Below, one piece after another: positions 61,489 to 64,000 of a stretch of DNA of 64,000 bases. The notes beneath the pieces are model-generated. The model was not told the DNA's origin and did no database searches. It saw nothing but the letters and a program-made list of their open reading frames with translations. A program made the position numbers and the translations under genes. Source of the DNA: Pandoraea terrigena (lineage in GTDB: Bacteria; Pseudomonadota; Gammaproteobacteria; Burkholderiales; Burkholderiaceae); NCBI RefSeq assembly GCF_902459705.1, contig NZ_CABPRU010000002.1, positions 310,001-374,000 on the forward strand, given 5' to 3'. Each line of letters opens with the position of its first letter. Positions within the stretch are counted from its first letter, which is position 1.

Positions 61489-62091
61489 ATGATATTTCTT
61501 GACGGTGCGTTGCCAGGCATCCTGTCGGGACTCGAGTCTCTCGGCGCCGAGAACGATCTGCGAATGGTCGAGCGCAGCCAGAAGTCGTTGAATCTGGAGA
61601 GACCCACGGCGGAACTGCTCTACATTCTCGTGACCAGCGCACGGCGGCGGCACATTCTTGAAATTGGCACGTCAAACGGCTACAGCGCCATATGGCTCGC
61701 CAGCGCGTTGCGCGAGACAGAGGGCCGTCCGCTGCTGACCATCGAGCATTCGCCCCACAAGGCAGCTCAGGCCAAAGCCAACCTGAAAGAGGCTTCCCTG
61801 CAAGACTGGGTGCACGTCATCGAAGGGGATGCGACCAGCGTGTGCGCCGCCTTGGCCGGGCCCTTCGATTGCGTGTTTTTCGATGCCGATCGCGTGAGCG
61901 CATCGAAGCAACTGGAGCATCTGCTTCCCAAGTTGACGGAAGATGCGTTGTTACTTGCGGACAATGCCCTCTCTCACCCCGACGAAATTGCGGACTACAT
62001 CAGCCGCGTCGAAGCCTTGCAGGCGTTTGACACCGTGACGGTGCCGGTCGGCAAGGGACTTCATATTGCCCGCCGTCGTCGTCAATCATGA
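61489..62091 (+). CDS. SAM-dependent O-methyltransferase-like protein
   Basis: A 200-residue class I methyltransferase. ILEIGTSNGYSAIWLASAL is motif I (SAM binding), GDATSVCAALAGPFDCVFFDAD is motif IV-type as in caffeoyl-CoA/catechol O-methyltransferases, and ADNALSHPDEIADY follows. Substrate unknown. ATG 61489 is preferred (GAGG upstream) over 61477. It overlaps the GntR gene by 4 bp (ATGA). Confidence 0.9.
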   Translation: MIFLDGALPGILSGLESLGAENDLRMVERSQKSLNLERPTAELLYILVTSARRRHILEIGTSNGYSAIWLASALRETEGRPLLTIEHSPHKAAQAKANLKEASLQDWVHVIEGDATSVCAALAGPFDCVFFDADRVSASKQLEHLLPKLTEDALLLADNALSHPDEIADYISRVEALQAFDTVTVPVGKGLHIARRRRQS

Positions 62092-62783
62092 ACAGAAACA
62101 AGCTGGAACGCACAACCTTCGCCCGCGACGCGTATACCGCCATACGGGAGATGCTGCTCGAAGAAGGTCGGTTTCTCGCGGGTGAAAAGATTAGCGTGGA
62201 GGCATTGTCACGCGACCTTGCCGTTAGCCGTTCCCCGGTTTGGGGGGCGATCTCCCGTCTCGAAGCGGAAGGGCTGCTTCATGTCGTACCGCGTCAGGGT
62301 GTTTTTGTTATCGCCTTTGACGCAAGTAAGGTCATCGCCATTTTCGAGGCGCGCGAGGCACTGGAAGGAATGGCTGCGCGCCTGGCGGCAAGTCGCATGA
62401 CGCCCGAAGACCGAGAGATCATGGCAGAGGCGCTTTCTCGCCAGGCGCGAAGCATAGAAGCCGAAGATCCTGTCGCCTACCAGGCCAGCAACCTCGACTT
62501 CCACCACAGGCTTCTCGTAGCCGCGCAAAACGCGACGATTGAGGCGTCGCTCAAGTCGCTGTATGCCCAGACACAGGCGATGTGCAACGGCCGGAATTCG
62601 TTTTCGGAAGGCTGGGGGCAACTTCGCCAAAACCTGGCCGAACATCAGCGCGTTCTCGACATGCTGACTGCGCACGACCAGGACGCGGCGGAGCAGGCGG
62701 CCCGACTACATGTCCAACAGTTACTGAAAGCGATCCTGACTCGCGAGAGCCAGGCCGCGGTGCCATCCAAAGCACCCATGTGA
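62088..62783 (+). CDS. GntR-family transcriptional regulator (FCD type)
   Basis: A 231-residue FadR-type regulator: N-terminal winged helix (YTAIREMLLEEGRFLAGEKISVEALSRDLAVSRSPVWGAISRLEAEGLL) and C-terminal FCD all-helical ligand domain (IFEAREALEGMAARLAASRMTPED, and LDFHHRLLVAAQN). Coupled by ATGA to the methyltransferase gene; the two look like an enzyme and its regulator. Ligand unknown. Confidence 0.94.
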   Translation: MNRNKLERTTFARDAYTAIREMLLEEGRFLAGEKISVEALSRDLAVSRSPVWGAISRLEAEGLLHVVPRQGVFVIAFDASKVIAIFEAREALEGMAARLAASRMTPEDREIMAEALSRQARSIEAEDPVAYQASNLDFHHRLLVAAQNATIEASLKSLYAQTQAMCNGRNSFSEGWGQLRQNLAEHQRVLDMLTAHDQDAAEQAARLHVQQLLKAILTRESQAAVPSKAPM

Positions 62784-63016
62784 CGGTTGTTCCGGCCCGT
62801 CGCTTGCCGATGCGGGCCGACTGGAACTGGCCGACTATGGAACGTGCGCGCGGCCCCACGCCATCAGACAGGCGAGGGCAAGGCGTGCCGGGATCAGACT
62901 GTGAACTGGAAGTCACAGCCACCGCGCATGACGGGACGATGCGCCCGATGAAAGCGCGATGCGAGATCATCCGAACGCCGTGGCTTGACTTAGGTGGACG
63001 TGGCGAAACGCCTAAG
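62784..63016. other. Gap between GntR gene and tRNA-Leu
   Basis: About 230 bp. I see no supported gene. A small hairpin with arms CTTAGG and CCTAAG (near 62985-63015) lies past the tRNA 3' end and could end the tRNA transcript. Confidence 0.4.
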
Positions 63017-63033
63017 TGGTACCGGGGACCGGA
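63015..63033. repeat. 19-bp att-like repeat at the tRNA-Leu 3' end (tRNA copy)
   Basis: This copy overlaps the 3' end of tRNA-Leu and pairs with 61140-61158. Between them lie the methyltransferase and GntR genes. Confidence 0.75.
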
Positions 63034-63101
63034 CTTGAACCGGCAAGCCCGAAGGCGGCGGATTTTAAGTCCGCTATGTTTACCAATTTCATCACCCCGG
63101 C
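63017..63101 (-). tRNA. tRNA-Leu (anticodon TAA)
   Basis: On the minus strand this reads as an 85-nt tRNA: acceptor arm GCCGGGG paired with CCCCGGT (one G-U), anticodon arm GCGGA-CTTAAAA-TCCGC giving anticodon TAA, a variable arm GCCTTCGGGC typical of class II tRNA-Leu, T arm GCCGGTTCAAGTCCGGT, and an encoded CCA. It decodes UUA. Confidence 0.95.
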
Positions 63102-63111
63102 AGGGGCACGC

Positions 63112-63140
63112 ATTCTAACATCCCCACCAAGATACGTCAG
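63112..63140 (-). promoter_or_regulatory. Promoter of tRNA-Leu
   Basis: On the minus strand CTGACG (63140-63135), a 17-bp spacer, and TAGAAT (63117-63112) lie just upstream of the tRNA 5' end. Confidence 0.6.
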
Positions 63141-63192
63141 TTGGGTATCATAGAATCACGCACGCGCTGCGCGCGCCATCGGAGATCGCCTC

Positions 63193-63390
63193 ATGCTGGA
63201 GAATCTCGACCGCATCGCCCTGTCGCTCGACGCCATCGAAGCCGCTGCCCGCGACCTCGCCCTGCAATCCCCCGAGAACGCGCAAGCCCTCTACACCGCG
63301 CTCATGGAGATTCGCAACGCCATCGCGCTCGTCGCCCAGGAAGTCGTCCGCCTGGAACACGAACTTCACGGCCCCACCGGCAACGGGTAA
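63193..63390 (+). CDS. Small hypothetical helical protein
   Basis: A 65-residue protein with GGAGATC before the ATG. Sequence is Ala/Leu/Glu-rich and helical throughout (LDRIALSLDAIEAAARDLALQ, NAIALVAQEVVRLEHEL), without Cys or a signal peptide. I do not recognise the family. It looks like a soluble helical or coiled-coil small protein. Confidence 0.6.
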   Translation: MLENLDRIALSLDAIEAAARDLALQSPENAQALYTALMEIRNAIALVAQEVVRLEHELHGPTGNG

Positions 63391-63484
63391 TCGTGACATC
63401 GCCGCCGCGATGCCCCATGGCGTACGGCGGGCACGCAACGGGTCTACAATAAGCAGCACGTTTCACAACACGGCGCGTCCCCCC

Positions 63485-64000
63485 ATGGCCCTCCCCTGTT
63501 GTACGTCGCAAGCCGAAGCGCCCTCCGGCGCCCACGCCAGTCCCGCCCGCCCGCGCATCGAACGCGACGGCACGACGTCTCTCGCAGCGACAATACCGGA
63601 ACCGCTTCACGCACGTTACGATGCCGTACGTGCCACCTCGGTCGCGTTCGCACAAGGCCTCTCCGACGCGGACGCCACTGTGCAGTCGATGCCCGACGCC
63701 AGCCCCATCAAGTGGCATCTCGCGCACACCACGTGGTTCTTCGAAACCTTCTTGCTGAGCGAGCCCGGCAACCTGCCCGGCAGCCGCTACCGCCCCTACG
63801 ATCCGCGCTTCGCCTATCTTTTCAATTCCTATTACGAAGCCGCCGGTCCGCGTCACCCTCGCCCGCAACGCGGCTTGCTGACTCGCCCCACGCTCGATGA
63901 CGTGCTGCGCTATCGCCGCCACGTCGACGCCGCCATGCACGAGCGCCTGCTGCATGCCGATCTCCCGCCCGACGTTCGCGCCCTGATCACGCTCGGCCTG
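63485..64000 (+). CDS. egtB: Ergothioneine-pathway sulfoxide synthase EgtB-like, N-terminal part (runs off window)
   Basis: The first 172 codons of an open frame cut by the right edge. PIKWHLAHTTWFFETFLL near residue 75 is the DinB-like metal-binding helix of EgtB-type enzymes, and YLFNSYYEAAGPRHPRPQRGLLTRPTLDDVLRYRRHVD follows, as in 5-histidylcysteine/gamma-Glu-Cys sulfoxide synthases. The FGE-sulfatase domain would lie downstream. EgtB joins a thiol to hercynine; EgtD is expected nearby but is outside the window. Confidence 0.85.
   Translation, partial: MALPCCTSQAEAPSGAHASPARPRIERDGTTSLAATIPEPLHARYDAVRATSVAFAQGLSDADATVQSMPDASPIKWHLAHTTWFFETFLLSEPGNLPGSRYRPYDPRFAYLFNSYYEAAGPRHPRPQRGLLTRPTLDDVLRYRRHVDAAMHERLLHADLPPDVRALITLGL

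Noticed and set aside
61230-61607. Short frames on both strands in the 61.2-61.6 kb gap
   Set aside because: No RBS, no family features; partly overlap the methyltransferase gene.

Overview
The window is 64 kb of GC-rich, tightly packed bacterial chromosome. Gene content and gene order suggest a betaproteobacterium of the order Burkholderiales, most likely Burkholderiaceae and possibly Pandoraea. The pointers are the hrcA/hemH/hslR/grpE/dnaK/dnaJ/pabBC block, the yhdP-tldD-aroG block and an ftrABCD iron locus. The taxon is an inference; no rRNA or other marker was available.

Layout. 1-2179: the end of a sulfonate/nitrate/taurine-type ABC transporter (ATPase tail, permease, binding protein). 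2220-14018, minus strand: pabBC, dnaJ, dnaK, grpE, hslR, hemH, a large proline-rich FecR-like secreted protein and hrcA; sigma-32-like promoters precede grpE and dnaK, and a terminator-like hairpin lies between dnaK and dnaJ. 14132-19689: nadK and recN facing glnE. 19842-27681: yhdP, a decayed nitrilase-family gene, tldD and aroG. aroG is preceded by a complete transcription attenuator with a Phe/Tyr-rich leader peptide. 27752-33560: a cobalamin adenosyltransferase, then a D-lactate/glycolate oxidation cluster (FAD oxidase, glcD, a potassium-type ion channel, glcE) with no glcF. 33612-39232: a MocR regulator diverging from a DUF2917-like gene, glutathione peroxidase, the PLP-homeostasis protein, proC and ubiA. 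39309-42796: ftrDCBA with a promoter and Fur-box candidate. 42987-46872: an Lrp/AsnC regulator diverging from a polar amino-acid ABC transporter. 47060-49032: a cytochrome c and a SulP transporter. 49119-52211: glucarate dehydratase and its MFS transporter. 52508-56092: a small Cys-containing protein, a 2OG-Fe(II) oxygenase-like protein and KatG.

From about 56.1 kb to the tRNA-Leu gene at 63.0 kb the window looks like an accessory region. It has an IS30 transposase remnant, a LysR regulator diverging from SDR/SDR/aldo-keto reductase genes, an FMN reductase, and a methyltransferase/GntR pair enclosed by a 19-bp duplication of the tRNA-Leu 3' end. The last part carries a small conserved-looking ORF and the start of an EgtB-type sulfoxide synthase cut by the window edge.

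The observations I rate highest are the four-segment attenuator upstream of aroG, the tRNA-Leu att-like duplication around the methyltransferase/GntR cassette, and the nitrilase relic that has lost its catalytic cysteine. I found no CRISPR array, toxin-antitoxin pair or recognisable defence system.
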